Assembly (NCBI RefSeq): GCF_000959445.1
Contig: NZ_CP009632.1
Coordinates: forward strand, 62,001 to 126,000
Direction: 5' to 3'
DNA: 64,000 bases
DNA from: Burkholderia vietnamiensis LMG 10929
Lineage (GTDB): Bacteria > Pseudomonadota > Gammaproteobacteria > Burkholderiales > Burkholderiaceae
The translations under genes and the position numbers were made by a program. Each line of letters opens with the position of its first letter. Positions within the stretch are counted from its first letter, which is position 1. This document shows, piece after piece, positions 15,589 through 26,636 of this stretch. Below the pieces are notes generated by a model. The model made no database searches. It was not told the origin of the DNA and saw only the letters and a list, made by a program, of their open reading frames with translations.

Positions 15589-18500
15589 ATGAGATTCGCC
15601 AAAGTCCTCGTCGCGAACCGCGGCGAAATCGCGTGCCGCGTGATCCGGACGCTGAAGCGCCTCGGCATCGCGTCCGTCGCGATCTATTCCGATGCCGATC
15701 GCGACGCGCGCCACGTGGCGCTCGCCGACGAAGCGATACGCGTCGGCCCCGCGCCGGCCGCCGACAGCTATCTGAACGTCGCGGCGATCCTCGCGGCCGC
15801 GCACGCAACCGGCGCGCAGGCCGTGCATCCCGGCTACGGCTTCCTGTCCGAGCATGCGGGCTTCGCCGACGCATGCGAGGCGGCCGGCCTGCGTTTCATC
15901 GGCCCGCGCGGCGAGCACATGCGCGCGTTCGGCCTCAAGCACACCGCGCGCGAGCTTGCCGCCGCGCACGGCGTCGCGCTGCTGCCCGGCACCGGGCTGC
16001 TCGGCGACGTCGCGGCGGCGCTTGCCGCAGCCGATGCGATCGGCTATCCGGTGATGCTCAAGAGCACGGCCGGCGGCGGCGGCATCGGCATGTCGCTGTG
16101 CCGCGATGCGGCGCAGCTCGACGCGGCGTTTGACTCCGTCGTGAGGCTCGGCAACGTGAACTTCGCGCATGCGGGCGTCTATCTGGAGAAGTTCGTCGAG
16201 CATGCGCGGCACATCGAAGTGCAGATTTTCGGCGACGGCCGCGGCGGCGCGATCGCGCTCGGCGAGCGCGATTGCTCGGTGCAGCGGCGCAACCAGAAGG
16301 TGATCGAGGAAACGCCCGCGCCCGACTTGACCGCCGCCGAACGCGACGCGCTGCACGCGAGCGCGGTGCGGCTCGCGCGCGCGGTCGGCTACGCGTCGGC
16401 CGGCACGGTCGAGTTCGTGTTCGACGCGAGCGCGCGGCACTTCTATTTTCTCGAGGTCAACACGCGCTTGCAGGTCGAGCATTGCGTGACCGAAGCGGTG
16501 ACGGGCATCGATCTCGTCGAATGGATGATCCTGCAGGCCGAAGGCGATCTGCCGCCGCTCGACGCGCTCGCCGTCGCGCCGCGCGGCGCGAGCATCCAGG
16601 TGCGGCTCTACGCGGAGGACCCGAACAAGCAGTTCCAGCCGAGCGCGGGGCTGCTCACGCACGTCGCGTTTCCCGACGACGTGCGCGTCGACGGCTGGAT
16701 CGAGGCGGGCACGGAGATCAGCGCGCATTACGATCCGCTGCTCGCGAAACTGATCGTGCGCGGCGACACGCGCCGCGATGCGCTGGCCGCGCTGCAGGCC
16801 GCGCTGGCGCGCACCGAGCTGTACGGGATCGAGACCAACCTCGACTACCTGCGCGCGATCGCCGGCTCGGACACGTTCGCGCACGGCGCGCCGACCACCG
16901 CGTTCCTGTCGCGCTTCGCGTTCGCGCCGCATACGATCGACGTGCTCGACGGCGGCATGCAGACCACCGTGCAGCAGGCGCCGGGGCGCGTCGGCTACTG
17001 GAGCGTCGGCGTGCCGCCGTCGGGGCCGATGGACGACCGCGCGTTCGACCTCGCGAACGCGCTGCTCGGCAACCCGCGCGACGCGGCCGGGCTCGAATTC
17101 ACGATGGTCGGCGCGACGCTGCGCTTCAACACGGCGACGCTGTTCGTGCTCGGCGGCGCGCCGCTCGCGGCGACCCTCGACGGCGAGCCTGCGCCGTTCT
17201 GGCAGGTGTTGCGCGCGCGGCCGGGCGCGGTGCTGAAGCTCGGCGGCGTGACCGGCGCGGGCGTGCGCGCATGCCTCGCGGTGAAAGGCGGGCTGCAGGT
17301 GCCCGACTATCTCGGCAGCAAGGCGACCTTCACGCTCGGCCAGTTCGGCGGCCACGCGGGGCGCGCGCTGCGCCGCGGCGACGTGCTGCACCTGCACGCC
17401 GTCGCCGCGCGCGGCGACGCCGGTGCGACGCTGCCCGCGGCCGAGATTCCCGCGCTCACGCATGCGTGGACGCTCGGCGTGCTCGACGGTCCGCACGGTG
17501 CGCCGGACTTCTTCACGCCGGACGACATCGCGATGCTCTACGGCACGCAATGGACGGTTCACTACAACTCTAGCCGCACGGGCGTGCGGCTGATCGGCCC
17601 GAAGCCGCAATGGGCGCGGGCCGACGGCGGCGAGGCCGGCCTGCATCCGTCGAACATCCACGACAACGCATACGCGATCGGCGCCGTCGATTTCACCGGC
17701 GACATGCCGGTGATCCTCGGCCCGGACGGGCCGAGCCTCGGCGGCTTCGTGTGTCCGGTCACGGTCGTGCGCGACGAGCTGTGGAAGCTCGGCCAGCTGC
17801 GGCCGGGCGATACCGTGCAGTTCGTGCGCGTGGCGGCGGACGTGGTGTCGGCGTTGCCGGGTGGGGCGGCCGACGGCGCTATAGCCTCGAATACCGCCGA
17901 AACAGATGCGGCCGCGAGTAGTGCGACGCAAACCTTCGTCACGGCCCCGGCCGCCGCGCTCGCGCCCGCCGCGCCGGCCGTCATAACCGGCTCGACCGCC
18001 GAGCCCAGCGAGCCCGGCGACTGCATACTGGCGCGCGACGCATCGGCCGGCGGCGGCATCGGCGTCGTCTACCGGCGCTCCGGCGATCGCAACGTGCTCG
18101 TCGAATACGGGCCGCTCGTGCTCGACCTGAACCTGCGTTTTCGCGTGCATGCGCTGATGTGCTGGCTCGACGCGCATCGTCTGCCCGGCATGCTCGACCT
18201 GACGCCGGGCATCCGTTCGCTGCAGGTGCAGTTCGACCCGCGCACGCTGCCGCTCGATGCGCTGCTCGTGCATCTGCAGGCCGCCGAGCGCGAACTGCCC
18301 GACGTAACCGACATGCGCGTGCCGAACCGCATCGTGCATCTGCCGCTGTCGTGGGACGATCCGTCGACCCGCGTCGCGATCGAGCGCTACATGCAATCGG
18401 TGCGGCCCGATGCGCCGTGGTGCCCGAGCAACATCGAGTTCATCCGCCGCATCAACGGCCTCGCCCACATCGACGACGTGAAGCGCATCGTGTTCGACGC

Positions 18501-19302
18501 GCGCTATCTGGTGATGGGGCTCGGCGACGTCTATCTCGGCGCGCCCGTCGCGACGCCGATCGATCCGCGGCACCGGCTCGTGACCACCAAATACAACCCC
18601 GCCCGCACGTGGACGCCCGAGAATGCGGTCGGCATCGGCGGCGCGTACCTGTGCGTGTACGGGATGGAAGGGCCGGGCGGCTACCAGTTCGTCGGCCGCA
18701 CGGTGCAGATGTGGAACCGTCATCGGACCACGCGCGAATTCGAAGCCGGCAAGCCGTGGCTGCTGCGCTTCTTCGATGAGATTCGCTTCTACGAAGTGAG
18801 CGAAGCGGAGCTGAGCGCGCTGCGCGCGGATTTCATCGCGGGCCGCGCGGCGCTGAAGATCGAGGAATCGGTATTCGACCTGCGCGCATACAACGGCTTC
18901 CTGCGCGACGAGGCCGATTCGATCGCCGCGTTCAAGGCCTCGCAGCAGGCCGCGTTCGACGCGGAGCGCGAGCGCTGGCGCGCGGCCGGGCATGCGGAAT
19001 ACGTCGGCGACGCCGAGCCGGGCGACGCGCAAGCGGCGCGCGTCGCGGGCGCGCTCGACGCTACGCAGCGCGCGATTGCGGCGGACGTGTCGGGCAGCGT
19101 CTGGAAGGTGCTGGTCGAAGCCGGCGAGCGCGTGACCGAAGGTCAGGTCGTCGCGATCGTCGAGTCGATGAAGATGGAGGTGGCGGTGACGGCAACGGAA
19201 AGCGGCACGATCGAGACGATCGATTGCGCGCCGGGCGCGGCGGTGGTGGCCGGGCAGCGGCTGATGGTGATGAAGGCGGGCGCCGCCGAGGAGGTCGCAT
19301 GA
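15589..19302 (+). CDS. Biotin-dependent urea/guanidine carboxylase
   Basis: Product of 1237 residues. In order: biotin carboxylase (about 1-450, [19 protein letters not shown]-grasp loop [22 protein letters not shown]), KipI/KipA-like segments of the carboxyltransferase (about 460-1100, [37 protein letters not shown]) and a C-terminal biotinyl domain with VESMKMEV, biotinyl Lys at residue 1195. It carboxylates urea, or more probably guanidine here given the riboswitch and DUF1989 partners, using ATP and bicarbonate. A low-complexity linker rich in Ala/Thr (about 760-800) separates the two carboxyltransferase parts. The start ATG 15589 has GGGAGGCAG before it; its stop overlaps the next start (ATGA). 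Confidence 0.92.
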   Translation: MRFAKVLVANRGEIACRVIRTLKRLGIASVAIYSDADRDARHVALADEAIRVGPAPAADSYLNVAAILAAAHATGAQAVHPGYGFLSEHAGFADACEAAGLRFIGPRGEHMRAFGLKHTARELAAAHGVALLPGTGLLGDVAAALAAADAIGYPVMLKSTAGGGGIGMSLCRDAAQLDAAFDSVVRLGNVNFAHAGVYLEKFVEHARHIEVQIFGDGRGGAIALGERDCSVQRRNQKVIEETPAPDLTAAERDALHASAVRLARAVGYASAGTVEFVFDASARHFYFLEVNTRLQVEHCVTEAVTGIDLVEWMILQAEGDLPPLDALAVAPRGASIQVRLYAEDPNKQFQPSAGLLTHVAFPDDVRVDGWIEAGTEISAHYDPLLAKLIVRGDTRRDALAALQAALARTELYGIETNLDYLRAIAGSDTFAHGAPTTAFLSRFAFAPHTIDVLDGGMQTTVQQAPGRVGYWSVGVPPSGPMDDRAFDLANALLGNPRDAAGLEFTMVGATLRFNTATLFVLGGAPLAATLDGEPAPFWQVLRARPGAVLKLGGVTGAGVRACLAVKGGLQVPDYLGSKATFTLGQFGGHAGRALRRGDVLHLHAVAARGDAGATLPAAEIPALTHAWTLGVLDGPHGAPDFFTPDDIAMLYGTQWTVHYNSSRTGVRLIGPKPQWARADGGEAGLHPSNIHDNAYAIGAVDFTGDMPVILGPDGPSLGGFVCPVTVVRDELWKLGQLRPGDTVQFVRVAADVVSALPGGAADGAIASNTAETDAAASSATQTFVTAPAAALAPAAPAVITGSTAEPSEPGDCILARDASAGGGIGVVYRRSGDRNVLVEYGPLVLDLNLRFRVHALMCWLDAHRLPGMLDLTPGIRSLQVQFDPRTLPLDALLVHLQAAERELPDVTDMRVPNRIVHLPLSWDDPSTRVAIERYMQSVRPDAPWCPSNIEFIRRINGLAHIDDVKRIVFDARYLVMGLGDVYLGAPVATPIDPRHRLVTTKYNPARTWTPENAVGIGGAYLCVYGMEGPGGYQFVGRTVQMWNRHRTTREFEAGKPWLLRFFDEIRFYEVSEAELSALRADFIAGRAALKIEESVFDLRAYNGFLRDEADSIAAFKASQQAAFDAERERWRAAGHAEYVGDAEPGDAQAARVAGALDATQRAIAADVSGSVWKVLVEAGERVTEGQVVAIVESMKMEVAVTATESGTIETIDCAPGAAVVAGQRLMVMKAGAAEEVA

Positions 19303-21191
19303 GCACGACGCAACCTTCGATTCTGCCGGGGCTGCATTCGATCGCCGAACTGCGCGCGCGCTATGCGGCGGGCGAGCTGACGCCGCATGCGCTCGTCGAG
19401 GCGATCGCCGCGCATTTCGACGCGGGCGATCCGCACCATGCGTGGATCAGGCCGCTCACGCTCGCGGAGATGAGCGAGTATGCGCACGCGCTCGCCGCGC
19501 GCGACCCCGCATCGTTGCCGCTTTACGGCGTGCCGTTCGCGATCAAGGACAACATCGACCTCGCCGGCATCCCGACCACGGCCGGCTGTCCGGCCTATGC
19601 GTATACGCCCGAACGCAGCGCGCCGGTCGTCGCGCGGCTGATCGCGGCCGGCGCGATTCCGATCGGCAAGACCAATCTCGACCAGTTCGCGACGGGGTTG
19701 TCGGGGCAGCGCTCGCCTTACGGCGCGTGCCGCAATGCGCTCGACCCGCGCTACGCGTCGGGCGGCTCGAGCTCCGGCTCGGCGGTGGCCGTCGCGCTCG
19801 GCGTCGCAACGTTCTCGCTCGGCACCGACACGGCCGGCTCGGGCCGCGTGCCGGCCGCGTTCCACGGGCTCGTCGGGCTCAAGCCGACGCGCGGCGTGTT
19901 GAGCACGCTCGGCGTCGTGCCGGCGTGCCGCTCGCTCGATTGCGTATCGGTGTTCGCCCGTTCGCCGGCCGATGCGCGCGCGGTGTTCGACGTCGCGCAG
20001 GGCGTCGCCGAACGCGATCCGTATGGGCGCGCATGGCAGCCGCTGCTCGACGCCCATGGCGTGCGCGCGCGGCCGGCGCCGCCGCTCGGGCAACTGCGCT
20101 TCGGCGTGCCGCGCGCCGATCAGCTCGAGTTCTACGGCGACGCGTCGTATCGCGCTGCATGGGACGCGGCGCTCGTCCGATTGCGCGCGACCGGCGCGCG
20201 AGTCGTCGAGATCGACTTCGGCCCGTTTCTGTCCGCCGCGCGGCTGCTGTACGGCGGCCCGTGGGTGGCCGAACGCGTCGCCGCGATCGGCGCGTTTGCC
20301 GCGCGGCAGCCCGATGCGCTGCATCCGGTGATCCGCGAAATCCTCGGCGGCGCCTCGCGCTTCAGCGCGGCCGATGCGTTCGCGGCGTTCGACCAGCTCG
20401 CGACGCTGCGCGTCGACGCGGCTGCCGCGTGGGAAGGGCTCGACGCGATCGCGATGCCGACCTCGCCGACGACCGCGACCGTCGACGCGCTCGAAGCCGA
20501 TCCGATCGCGATCAACTCGCGCTTCGGCTACTACACGAACTTCGTGAACCTGCTCGATCTGTCGGCGATCGCGGTGCCTGCCGGCACCTGCGAAACCGGG
20601 CCGCATGCGGGCCTGCCGTTCGGGATCACGTTCGTCGGCCGCGCGCACGACGACGCGCGCCTGCTCGATCTCGCGCAGGCGTGGGGCGACGGCGTCGGTC
20701 ACGCCGACGGTGCGGTCGCTGCGACGTCGGCGGCCGCGTCGATAGCCGCGTCGATGGCCGCAAATCGCGCCTGCGCCGGCTTCGTGCGCGTGGCCGTCGT
20801 CGGTGCGCATCTGCGCGGCGAACCGTTGAACGGCGAGCTCACGCAGCGCGGCGCGCGCTTCGTCGCCGAGACCACGACCGCGCCCGCCTATCGCCTGTAC
20901 GCGCTGTCCGCCGCGACCAGCGGCGGCGTCGCGAAACCGGGCCTCGTGCGCGTGCCGGCCGGCGGCGCGCCGATCGCGGTGGAGGTCTGGGAAATGCCGG
21001 TCGACGCGTACGGCAGCTTCGTCGCCGGCATCGCGGCGCCGCTCGGCATCGGCACGCTGACGCTCGCGGACGGCGCGACGGTGCAGGGCTTCGTCTGCGA
21101 AAGCGCGGCGCTCGACGATGCGCAGGACATCACGCGCTTCGGCGGCTGGCGCGCTTATCGCGCGCAGGCCGCGAGCCGCGCGCTGCAATGA
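19299..21191 (+). CDS. atzF: Allophanate hydrolase
   Basis: Product of 630 residues. The N-terminal amidase domain has the Ser-cisSer-Lys triad: Lys83 in [10 protein letters not shown], Ser in GGSSSGSA (about 157-158) and Ser181 in [10 protein letters not shown]. The C-terminal domain (about 480-630) has [20 protein letters not shown] and [14 protein letters not shown], typical of allophanate hydrolases and absent from ordinary amidases. It converts allophanate to ammonia and CO2, the last step of urea carboxylase or guanidine carboxylase pathways. ATG 19299 overlaps the carboxylase stop by 4 bp. Confidence 0.93.
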   Translation: MSTTQPSILPGLHSIAELRARYAAGELTPHALVEAIAAHFDAGDPHHAWIRPLTLAEMSEYAHALAARDPASLPLYGVPFAIKDNIDLAGIPTTAGCPAYAYTPERSAPVVARLIAAGAIPIGKTNLDQFATGLSGQRSPYGACRNALDPRYASGGSSSGSAVAVALGVATFSLGTDTAGSGRVPAAFHGLVGLKPTRGVLSTLGVVPACRSLDCVSVFARSPADARAVFDVAQGVAERDPYGRAWQPLLDAHGVRARPAPPLGQLRFGVPRADQLEFYGDASYRAAWDAALVRLRATGARVVEIDFGPFLSAARLLYGGPWVAERVAAIGAFAARQPDALHPVIREILGGASRFSAADAFAAFDQLATLRVDAAAAWEGLDAIAMPTSPTTATVDALEADPIAINSRFGYYTNFVNLLDLSAIAVPAGTCETGPHAGLPFGITFVGRAHDDARLLDLAQAWGDGVGHADGAVAATSAAASIAASMAANRACAGFVRVAVVGAHLRGEPLNGELTQRGARFVAETTTAPAYRLYALSAATSGGVAKPGLVRVPAGGAPIAVEVWEMPVDAYGSFVAGIAAPLGIGTLTLADGATVQGFVCESAALDDAQDITRFGGWRAYRAQAASRALQ

Positions 21192-21254
21192 ACGTCCGGT
21201 CGCGCGGGGCTGCGGCCTGCGCGCGACCGGCACCCAAACGATACGGAGATTTCC

Positions 21255-22229
21255 ATGTCAACGACCCGCAATACGACCGGATGGCTCGCCGTGCGCCGCG
21301 AACTGACGACGCGCGGCAAGTGGACGCTCGGCATCGCGTCCTTCTTACTGCCGTTCGCCGTCTGGTGCCTGGTCAGCTACGTGCCGTTCATTTGGCATCC
21401 GCAAATGCGCATCACGAATCCCGGCAGCGTCGACTATTTCCAGACCGGCATGCAGATCGACCGCGACGTGTTCGACGACGAGCTCGCGCATGCGCGCGCC
21501 ACGCACGCGGCCGTGCCGGAGGGCGTGCGCGCGAATCCGGTGTACCTGCCGGCGCCGCATCAGGTGCTGCGCGCGTTCTATACCGCGTTCACGACGCCGC
21601 CCGCGTCGCGCGACGGCGTGTGGCTGCACGAGAGCCTGTGGCACAGCATCCGGATCATCTTCTGGGGCTTCGTGATTTCGTCCGCGATCGGCGTGCCGCT
21701 CGGCATCGTGTGCGGCACGTTCAGCGCGCTCGCGCGGCTGCAGGAGCCGTTCCTCGAATTCTTCCGCTACCTGCCGGCCCCGGCGTTCGGCGCGCTGATG
21801 GTCGCGATCCTCGGCATCTACGACGCGCCGAAGATCGCCATCATCGTGATCGGTACGCTGTTCCAGCAGGTGCTGATCGTCGCGAACACCACGCGCAAGC
21901 TCGAATACGGGCTGTTCGAGGCCGCGATGACGCTCGGCACCAACAAGCTGAAGCTGCTCACGCACGTCGTGATTCCGGGCGTGCTGCCCGACCTGTATCG
22001 CGACCAGCGCATCCTGCTCGGCTGGGCATGGACCTACCTGATCGTCGCGGAGCTCGTCGGCACCAGCTCGGGCATCACCTGGTACATCAGCCAGCAGGCG
22101 CGCTACCAGCATTTCGACAACGTCTACGCGGCGATCCTGATGATCGGGATCATCGGCGTCGGCACCGATCTCGCGCTCGGCGCGCTCGGCCGCCGGCTGT
22201 TTCCGTGGGACCGCACGCTCAAAGCGTGA
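21255..22229 (+). CDS. ABC transporter permease of the guanidine/urea locus
   Basis: Membrane subunit of 324 residues in the SsuC/TauC class. After a first hydrophobic helix (IASFLLPFAVWCLVSYVPF) there is an unusually long periplasmic insertion (about residues 40-120) before the core helices; long N-terminal insertions are common in this locus type. The coupling segment is FEAAMTLGTNKLKLLTHVVI with EAA-x3-G. It is followed by its ATPase gene and works with the binding protein encoded at 12086-13108. Confidence 0.88.
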   Translation: MSTTRNTTGWLAVRRELTTRGKWTLGIASFLLPFAVWCLVSYVPFIWHPQMRITNPGSVDYFQTGMQIDRDVFDDELAHARATHAAVPEGVRANPVYLPAPHQVLRAFYTAFTTPPASRDGVWLHESLWHSIRIIFWGFVISSAIGVPLGIVCGTFSALARLQEPFLEFFRYLPAPAFGALMVAILGIYDAPKIAIIVIGTLFQQVLIVANTTRKLEYGLFEAAMTLGTNKLKLLTHVVIPGVLPDLYRDQRILLGWAWTYLIVAELVGTSSGITWYISQQARYQHFDNVYAAILMIGIIGVGTDLALGALGRRLFPWDRTLKA

Positions 22230-22274
22230 CGCCCGCTCGCGCATACCCATCGACCGATCGTTGCAGAGGCCATC

Positions 22275-23186
22275 ATGCAGAACCCGCAAGCCGTTCCCGA
22301 TTACCTGATTCAATCCGACGCGGTGCGCGAGCGCTTCGCGCGGCTCAAGGCCCGCGACGTGATCCTCGACGTGCGGCACGTCGGCAAGCGTTTCGCGACG
22401 CCGCAGGGCGAGTGCGCCGCGCTCGACGACATCAGCTTCCGCACGCACCGGCGCGAGTTCGTCTGCGTGATCGGCCCGTCGGGCTGCGGCAAGTCGACGT
22501 TGATCCGCATCCTGGCCGGGCTCGACACGCAGACGAGCGGTGAGGTGCTGCTCGACGGCAAGCCGGTGCAGGGGCCGGGCGCCGATCGCGGGATGGTGTT
22601 TCAGGGCTACACGCTGTTTCCGTGGCTCACCGTGAAGAAGAACGTGATGTTCGGCCTGCGGATGAACGGCAGCAGCAGCGGCGAGGCCGAGCGCGAGGCG
22701 CTGCAGTGGCTCGATCTGGTCGGGCTCACGCGCTTCGCCGACGTGTATCCGCACCAGCTGTCGGGCGGGATGAAGCAGCGCGTCGCGATCGCGCGCTCGC
22801 TCGCGAACCGCCCGCGCATCCTGCTGATGGACGAGCCGTTCGGCGCGCTCGACGCGCAGACGCGCGCGAAGATGCAGGCGCACCTGCTCGACATCTGGCG
22901 CAACATCGACGTGACGATCCTGTTCATCACGCACGATCTCGACGAGGCGATCCTGCTGGCGGACCGGATTCTGGTGCTGAAGGCGAATCCGGGCTCGGTG
23001 CACGAGTTGATCGAGGTGCCGGTGCCGCGGCCGCGCGACGGCTCGCAGGTCAATGCGCCGGAGTTCATCGCGACGAAGGCGCGGCTCGACGCGCTGATCC
23101 ATCCGAAGGAAGCCGCACCGGCGGACGACGACGGCGTCAGGCCGCACATGATTCGGATGACCGACGTGGCGGATAACGTCGAGTAG
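22275..23186 (+). CDS. ABC transporter ATP-binding protein of the guanidine/urea locus
   Basis: ATPase of 303 residues in the SsuB/TauB class. An N-terminal extension of about 30 residues precedes the nucleotide-binding domain. Walker A is GPSGCGKST, the Q-loop is [14 protein letters not shown], the signature is [16 protein letters not shown], Walker B is [14 protein letters not shown] and the switch His is in [10 protein letters not shown]-terminal tail of about 60 residues follows the core. It ends the riboswitch-controlled operon. Confidence 0.9.
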   Translation: MQNPQAVPDYLIQSDAVRERFARLKARDVILDVRHVGKRFATPQGECAALDDISFRTHRREFVCVIGPSGCGKSTLIRILAGLDTQTSGEVLLDGKPVQGPGADRGMVFQGYTLFPWLTVKKNVMFGLRMNGSSSGEAEREALQWLDLVGLTRFADVYPHQLSGGMKQRVAIARSLANRPRILLMDEPFGALDAQTRAKMQAHLLDIWRNIDVTILFITHDLDEAILLADRILVLKANPGSVHELIEVPVPRPRDGSQVNAPEFIATKARLDALIHPKEAAPADDDGVRPHMIRMTDVADNVE

Positions 23187-23670
23187 CGGTTCGATTCGTG
23201 GCGAGTGCGTGGCGTCGGCTTGCGGGCGTGGTTTGTACACACGGCGGGGACGATCACGCTTTCGCGATGAACGCGGGCGGGTTCGGATAGCAACGCGTCG
23301 TCGCGTCGAAATGGCCGGGTCGTCCGCCAGGCGATGGCCGTGTGTCTCGTGCTGCTCGACGGTGCACCGTCGCGCGCTCGGCGCGACGCGTGCTATCGCG
23401 GCGGTCGCGATGCCGATGGCGGCACGCTGACAGGCGCAACGCGAGCCGCCCACCGGGCGGCGTGTTCGAGTTGCGCCCGCGCCGAACGCGGCCGCGAGAC
23501 GGTCGCCGATCGACAAGCCGCGCCCGCCCCAATACAACGAGCGGCACGGGCACCGCAGGCGCGCCGCGCGCGTTGAGCCAACACCGCGAACGGCGAACAC
23601 CGATGCGACGGGTCGATGACTTCGCCTCAGAGATTGCGAGTCGTCCACCGTCGCGCGTGCGGCCGGCGCA

Positions 23671-23699
23671 AGCTACGGCGTCGGCCGCACGCCGTAGCT
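23671..23699 (+). terminator. Perfect hairpin, possible transcription terminator
   Basis: AGCTACGGCGT (23671-23681) and ACGCCGTAGCT (23689-23699) form an 11-bp perfect stem around a 7-nt loop. There is no T-run on either strand, so intrinsic termination would be atypical. It lies 485 bp after the preceding operon. Confidence 0.35.
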
Positions 23700-24077
23700 G
23701 TTGCCGTCAACAAGCCGAACGTTCGCCCCAGCGCGGGCGCGTGCCAAGTGCTCGGCGCCGCTCACATTGCCCTTCCAGCGCACGCTGATGCGAGTGCGGG
23801 CTTCCCTCTCTCCATCGTTCGATCGGTCGCGATTCGTCTTCACCCCTGGCGCGGCCCACGTGTCCGTCCATCAATGAGCCTCCTCAGCGCGCGCGAACAC
23901 GCCGGCAAGCGGCGCCGGGTCGAACGCGACGCCATTTCCATGAATACCGAAATACGGGAATTCGCGATGTATCGCAGCCTGACGGGCGGCGGCGGGACAG
24001 CAATCTGAACCACAGGAATTCGCAATTTCACCGGGTAAACGTGAATCCGTTCAGCCGCCGTTGTCAATAGCGATAGT

Positions 24078-24106
24078 TTGACAAATCCCGTATTTCGGGA
24101 TTAAAG
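24078..24106 (+). promoter_or_regulatory. Promoter with palindromic operator inside the spacer
   Basis: A -35 TTGACA at 24078-24083 and a weak -10 TTAAAG at 24101-24106 are 17 bp apart. The spacer is occupied by the palindrome AATCCCG-TATTT-CGGGATT (24084-24102) with perfect 7-bp arms. A regulator bound there would block RNA polymerase. The IclR-type gene at 33347-34075 at the end of the cluster is the obvious candidate. This placement also argues against the GTG at 24106 as start of the next gene. Confidence 0.6.
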
Positions 24107-24141
24107 TGAATTCCACTTCGTCACCCACCCAGAGCCGCCGA

Positions 24142-25734
24142 ATGGAAATCCCACACCTGGACACCGATGCCCGAACCCGCGATGGCGCTAGCATCGTGCT
24201 CGAAACGGCGCGCGAGCGCGGCGTCGACGTCTGTTTCGCGAATCCAGGCACGACGGAAATGCCGTTCGTCGTCGCGCTCGATCGCGTGGCGGGCGTGCGT
24301 CCGATCCTGGGGCTGTTCGAGGGCGTCTGCACCGGCGCCGCGGACGGTTACGGCCGGATGGCCGGCAAGCCCGCGATGACGCTGCTGCACCTCGGGCCGG
24401 GCCACGCGAACGGCATCGCCAACCTTCACAACGCCCGCCGTGCCCGCACGCCGATCCTGAACATCGTCGGCGATCACGCGCGCGCGCATCTGAAATACGA
24501 CGCGCCGCTCACCTCCGACATCGAATCGCTCGCGCGGCCGGTGTCGGTCTGGTATCGCAGCGTCGCGCATGCCGACGATCTGGCGCGCGACACCGCCGCC
24601 GCGATCGCGGCAGCGACCGCGGCGGCCTCGGGCGTCGCGACGCTGGTGCTGCCGGTCGATCTGCAGTCGGCGGCCGTGAACGAAACCGCATCGCAGCCGC
24701 GTGCGCAGGCCGCACCGGCCCCTGCCGCACCCGCATTCGACGCGGCCCGGCTCGCACGGGTCGCGGACCTGTTGCGCACCGGCGTGCCCGCGGTGCTGCT
24801 GCTGGGCGCCCGAGCGCTGTCCGCGCGCGGCCAGAAGGCGGCAGCGCGGATTGCGGCGGCCACCGGCGCGGCTTGTTTCGGCGAAACCTTTCCCGCCCGC
24901 GCGGAGCGCGGCGGCGGCCTGCCGGACATCGACCGGCTGCCGTACTTTCCCGAGCCGGCGCGCGCGGCCCTCGCCGGGCGCAAGGTCGTGCTCGCCGGCG
25001 CGCTCGCGCCCGTCACGTACTTCGCATACGAAGGCATCCCGGGCGAGCTCGCGCCGCCCGAGGACCTCGTCACGCTGGCCGATCCGGGCGAGGCGGCCGA
25101 CGCGGCGCTGGAAGCGCTCGCCGAAGCCGTCGGCGCGACGGCCGACGTCGACGGCGTGCGCGTCGCACGCTGGAACGTCGAAGCCGGGCCGCTGACGCCG
25201 CAGACGGCCGGGCGCGTGCTGGCCGACGCGCTGCCGGACGACGCGATCGTGTCGATCGAAGGCGGCACCTGCGGGTATCCGTTCGTGACGGCGTCGGCGC
25301 GCGCGCGCCGGCACACGATCCTCACGAACACCGGCGGGGCGATCGGCCAGGGGCTGCCGGTCGCGCTCGGCGCCGCCGTCGCATGCCCGGCGCGCCGCGT
25401 GTTCGCGCTGCAATCCGACGGCAGCGCGCAGTACACGATCCAGGCGCTGTGGACGATGGCGCGCGAGCGTCTGCCGATCGTGATGCTGATCGCATCGAAC
25501 CGGCGCTACGCGATCCTGCAGACGGAACTCGCGCGCAACGGCCAGCCGGCCGACACGCCGCACGCGAGCCGGCTGACGCTGCTGGACGATCCGCCGATCG
25601 ACTGGCTCGCGCTGTCGGCCGGCTACGGCGTGCCGGCCGAGCGCGTGAGCACGACGCAGGCGCTGTCGCGCGCGCTGGACGACGCGCTCGCGCACACCGA
25701 CGGGCCGCGCCTCATCGAGATGTGCCTCGCCTAA
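24142..25734 (+). CDS. TPP-dependent enzyme, acetolactate-synthase/benzoylformate-decarboxylase-like
   Basis: Product of 530 residues. The N-terminal pyrimidine-binding domain has ANPGTTEMPFV with the catalytic Glu39, and the C-terminal domain has the diphosphate motif as SDG (about 425-427) followed by VMLIASNRRYAIL, a variant of GDG-x-NN seen in annotated acetolactate-synthase-like paralogues. It may decarboxylate or ligate a 2-oxo acid; the substrate is unknown. I use ATG 24142 because the promoter lies immediately upstream; the frame is open to GTG 24106. First gene of a nine-gene operon with hydroxylase, VOC and hydrolase genes, suggesting a ring-cleavage or side-chain degradation step. 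Confidence 0.82.
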   Translation: MEIPHLDTDARTRDGASIVLETARERGVDVCFANPGTTEMPFVVALDRVAGVRPILGLFEGVCTGAADGYGRMAGKPAMTLLHLGPGHANGIANLHNARRARTPILNIVGDHARAHLKYDAPLTSDIESLARPVSVWYRSVAHADDLARDTAAAIAAATAAASGVATLVLPVDLQSAAVNETASQPRAQAAPAPAAPAFDAARLARVADLLRTGVPAVLLLGARALSARGQKAAARIAAATGAACFGETFPARAERGGGLPDIDRLPYFPEPARAALAGRKVVLAGALAPVTYFAYEGIPGELAPPEDLVTLADPGEAADAALEALAEAVGATADVDGVRVARWNVEAGPLTPQTAGRVLADALPDDAIVSIEGGTCGYPFVTASARARRHTILTNTGGAIGQGLPVALGAAVACPARRVFALQSDGSAQYTIQALWTMARERLPIVMLIASNRRYAILQTELARNGQPADTPHASRLTLLDDPPIDWLALSAGYGVPAERVSTTQALSRALDDALAHTDGPRLIEMCLA

Positions 25735-25782
25735 GCGGGCGCTTGCCCGCTCCATCAATCCCGACTCTCATCATTTCTCGCC

Positions 25783-26595
25783 ATGGATCTGCAACTCAAC
25801 GGAAAGGCCGCGTTCATCACCGGCGGCAGCATGGGCATCGGCAAGGCCGTTGCGCTGGAGCTGGCCCGCGAAGGCGTCAACGTCACGATCGCGGCGCGGC
25901 GCATGGAACACCTGGAGGCCGCCGCCGCCGAGCTTCGCACGGCGCTCGAACCGCTCGGCAGCGCCGCGGGCGCGATCCTGCCGGTCACGCTCGACACGAC
26001 CGACATGCGCTCCATCGAAGCGGCGATGGCGGCCAGCGTCGAACGCTTCGGACGCCTCGACGTCCTGCTCAACGGCGCCGCGCATCCGGGCGGGCTGGTG
26101 CGCGCGGAGCTGGAGCATGCGGACCCGCAAGGCCTGCTGCAGGACATCGACATCAAGGTGATCGGCTACCTGCGCTGCGCGAAGGCGGCCGCGCCGTACA
26201 TGCGCCGCAACGGCTTCGGCCGGATCGTGAACGTCGGCGGCCTGACGGGCCGCGGCAGCAAGCAGCTGTCCGGCATGCGCAACGTGGCGATCGTGCATCT
26301 GACCAAGACGCTGTCCGATCAGCTCGGGCCGTTCGGCATCACGGTGAACACGATTCATCCGGGCGTGGTCGAGACGCCGCACATCCACGAACTCTACGAG
26401 AAGGAAGCGCACAAGCAGGGGCTGACGGCCGCCGAGGTCGAGGCCAACTACGTCAAGGCGACGCCGATCCGGCGCGTGCTGCAGCCCGAGGAGATGGGCT
26501 GGATCGTCGCGTTTCTCGCGTCGCCGAAAGCCGGCTCGATCACCGGCGAGTCGATCGGCTGCGACGGCGGGCTCACCCGCGGCATCTTCCTCTGA
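25783..26595 (+). CDS. SDR-family protein with missing catalytic residues
   Basis: Product of 270 residues with a Rossmann fold: TGGSMGIG at 13-20, VLLNGAA at about 94-100 in place of NNAG, and GFGRIVNVGG. In active short-chain dehydrogenases a Tyr-x3-Lys motif lies just before the helix that ends in LTK. Here that place reads SGMRN (163-167), so Tyr is Ser and Lys is Asn; there is no Tyr at all between residues 140 and 175, and the usual Ser is Gly. NAD(P) binding seems kept but classical oxidoreductase chemistry is unlikely. It may be a lyase, isomerase or binding protein. Same operon, 48 bp after the TPP enzyme. Confidence 0.8.
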   Translation: MDLQLNGKAAFITGGSMGIGKAVALELAREGVNVTIAARRMEHLEAAAAELRTALEPLGSAAGAILPVTLDTTDMRSIEAAMAASVERFGRLDVLLNGAAHPGGLVRAELEHADPQGLLQDIDIKVIGYLRCAKAAAPYMRRNGFGRIVNVGGLTGRGSKQLSGMRNVAIVHLTKTLSDQLGPFGITVNTIHPGVVETPHIHELYEKEAHKQGLTAAEVEANYVKATPIRRVLQPEEMGWIVAFLASPKAGSITGESIGCDGGLTRGIFL

Positions 26596-26636
26596 TTTCC
26601 CCGACTTCCCCGACTTCCCGACACAAGGAGCTTCCC

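Larger units (their letters stand above)
23187..24141. other. Long intergenic region before the catabolic operon
   Basis: About 950 bp without a supportable gene; the open frames here are Arg-rich and match nothing I recognise. It holds a perfect 11-bp hairpin (23671-23699), an upstream copy of a CCCGTATTTCGG-type site (complement at 23947-23958) and the operon promoter with an embedded palindrome (24078-24106). The last 250 bp are less GC-rich than their surroundings. Confidence 0.6.

Noticed and set aside
15475..19032. An 1185-codon open frame on the minus strand
   Set aside because: It is opposite the biotin carboxylase gene, whose domains and codon use are convincing. The composition (Arg/Ala/His-rich) is that of a shadow frame.
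19143..21233. A 696-codon minus-strand frame opposite allophanate hydrolase
   Set aside because: Same shadow composition; the plus-strand gene has the complete amidase triad and C-terminal domain.
23254..24008. Several open frames of 70-150 codons after the guanidine operon
   Set aside because: All are Arg-rich without recognisable motifs or ribosome-binding sites; the stretch behaves as noncoding.
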